Assembly: GCA_031259515.1 (NCBI GenBank)
Contig: JAIRLK010000001.1
Coordinates: 1-6,766, forward strand
From: Treponema sp.
GTDB lineage: Bacteria; Spirochaetota; Spirochaetia; Treponematales; Breznakiellaceae
Length of the DNA: 6,766 bases
Direction of reading: 5' to 3'
In this document: piece after piece, positions 6,616 through 6,766 of the stretch
Layout of the letters: the number at the start of each line of letters is the position of its first letter
Numbering within the stretch: position 1 is the first letter of the stretch
Translations under genes and position numbers: made by a program
The notes under the pieces: generated by a model
What the model saw: only the letters and a program-made list of their open reading frames with translations
The model's database searches: none
Told to the model about the DNA's origin: nothing

Positions 6616-6647
6616 GGCTGTTCCAAAACTTCAGTTTTGGAACAGCC
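6616..6647. repeat. Perfect 15-bp inverted repeat upstream of the lipoprotein gene
   Basis: GGCTGTTCCAAAACT (6616-6630) and AGTTTTGGAACAGCC (6633-6647) are exact reverse complements separated by TC. The realistic hairpin loop is CTTCAG or slightly larger. It sits 33 bases upstream of the lipoprotein start codon. Neither strand has a T-run directly after the stem, so it is not a standard terminator. It could be a 5'-leader hairpin, an operator-like palindrome, or one copy of a dispersed palindromic repeat or minimal mobile-element remnant. The sequence alone does not decide between these. Confidence 0.85.
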
Positions 6648-6766
6648 CCATTTGGAAAAAAATATCGGCAGCGAAGTAAAAACGAAGGGGCTTTTGCCTG
6701 CCTGGCATTATCGTATTCATTATTCGTCATGCTTTTTCAACGTTACTTATTTCCATCGAACTATAA
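6648..6766. other. AT-richer intergenic stretch upstream of the lipoprotein gene, no gene seen
   Basis: This segment is clearly richer in A and T than the coding regions and holds an A-run at 6656-6662. It probably contains the promoter of the lipoprotein gene. On the minus strand TTGAAA (6740-6735) and GATAAT (6712-6707) resemble -35 and -10 boxes but lie 22 bases apart, too far for a standard sigma-70 promoter, so I do not call one. A short plus-strand reading from the ATG at 6729 is open to the window edge but has no ribosome binding site. Confidence 0.5.

Noticed and set aside
6616..6647. The inverted repeat as a CRISPR unit or intrinsic terminator
   Set aside because: There is only one copy with no spaced repeats, and no T-run follows the stem on either strand.
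6437..6730. A 97-codon minus-strand open frame overlapping the lipoprotein start
   Set aside because: It runs through the inverted repeat and the signal-peptide region in another frame, with no homology I recognise. The lipoprotein frame has the signal peptide and Shine-Dalgarno site.

Overview
The window most likely comes from a spirochete of the Treponema lineage, probably one of the higher-GC, insect-gut types. Three things point there. The efflux operon has the order outer-membrane channel, adaptor, RND pump, as in the Borrelia besC-besA-besB operon. Its adaptor appears to lack the alpha-helical hairpin, a trait known from Borrelia BesA. The other gene encodes a large lipoprotein with a relaxed (Phe at -3) lipobox and a C-terminal formylglycine-generating-enzyme-like (C-type-lectin) fold, an architecture known in Treponema. 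The assignment rests on reading the sequence, not on a database search.

Layout. Positions 1-150 (+) hold the last 49 codons of a TolC-type outer-membrane efflux protein. Its TGA overlaps the GTG start of a 343-residue membrane-fusion (adaptor) protein at 147-1178 (+). After 12 bases comes a complete 1040-residue RND transporter at 1191-4313 (+). Together they form a translationally coupled tripartite pump operon whose promoter lies left of the window. A 121-base spacer (4314-4434), full of GC-rich and mutually exclusive hairpins, separates it from a convergent gene at 4435-6582 (-). That gene encodes a 715-residue predicted lipoprotein: signal peptide, about 450 residues of unassigned beta-rich sequence, then an FGE/SUMF1-like domain lacking both catalytic cysteines. 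A perfect 15-bp inverted repeat (6616-6647) lies just upstream of its start, and the remaining 119 bases hold no convincing gene.

Function. The left operon should expel small hydrophobic or amphipathic compounds across both membranes using proton-motive force. The right gene appears unrelated: a surface or periplasmic lipoprotein with a lectin-like display domain. Its last 38 residues match the layout of variable regions in diversity-generating retroelement (DGR) targets, and a GC-rich stretch with hairpins follows directly. This is the most interesting speculative signal, but no reverse transcriptase or template repeat lies in the window, and an ordinary invariant FGE-like protein explains it equally well.
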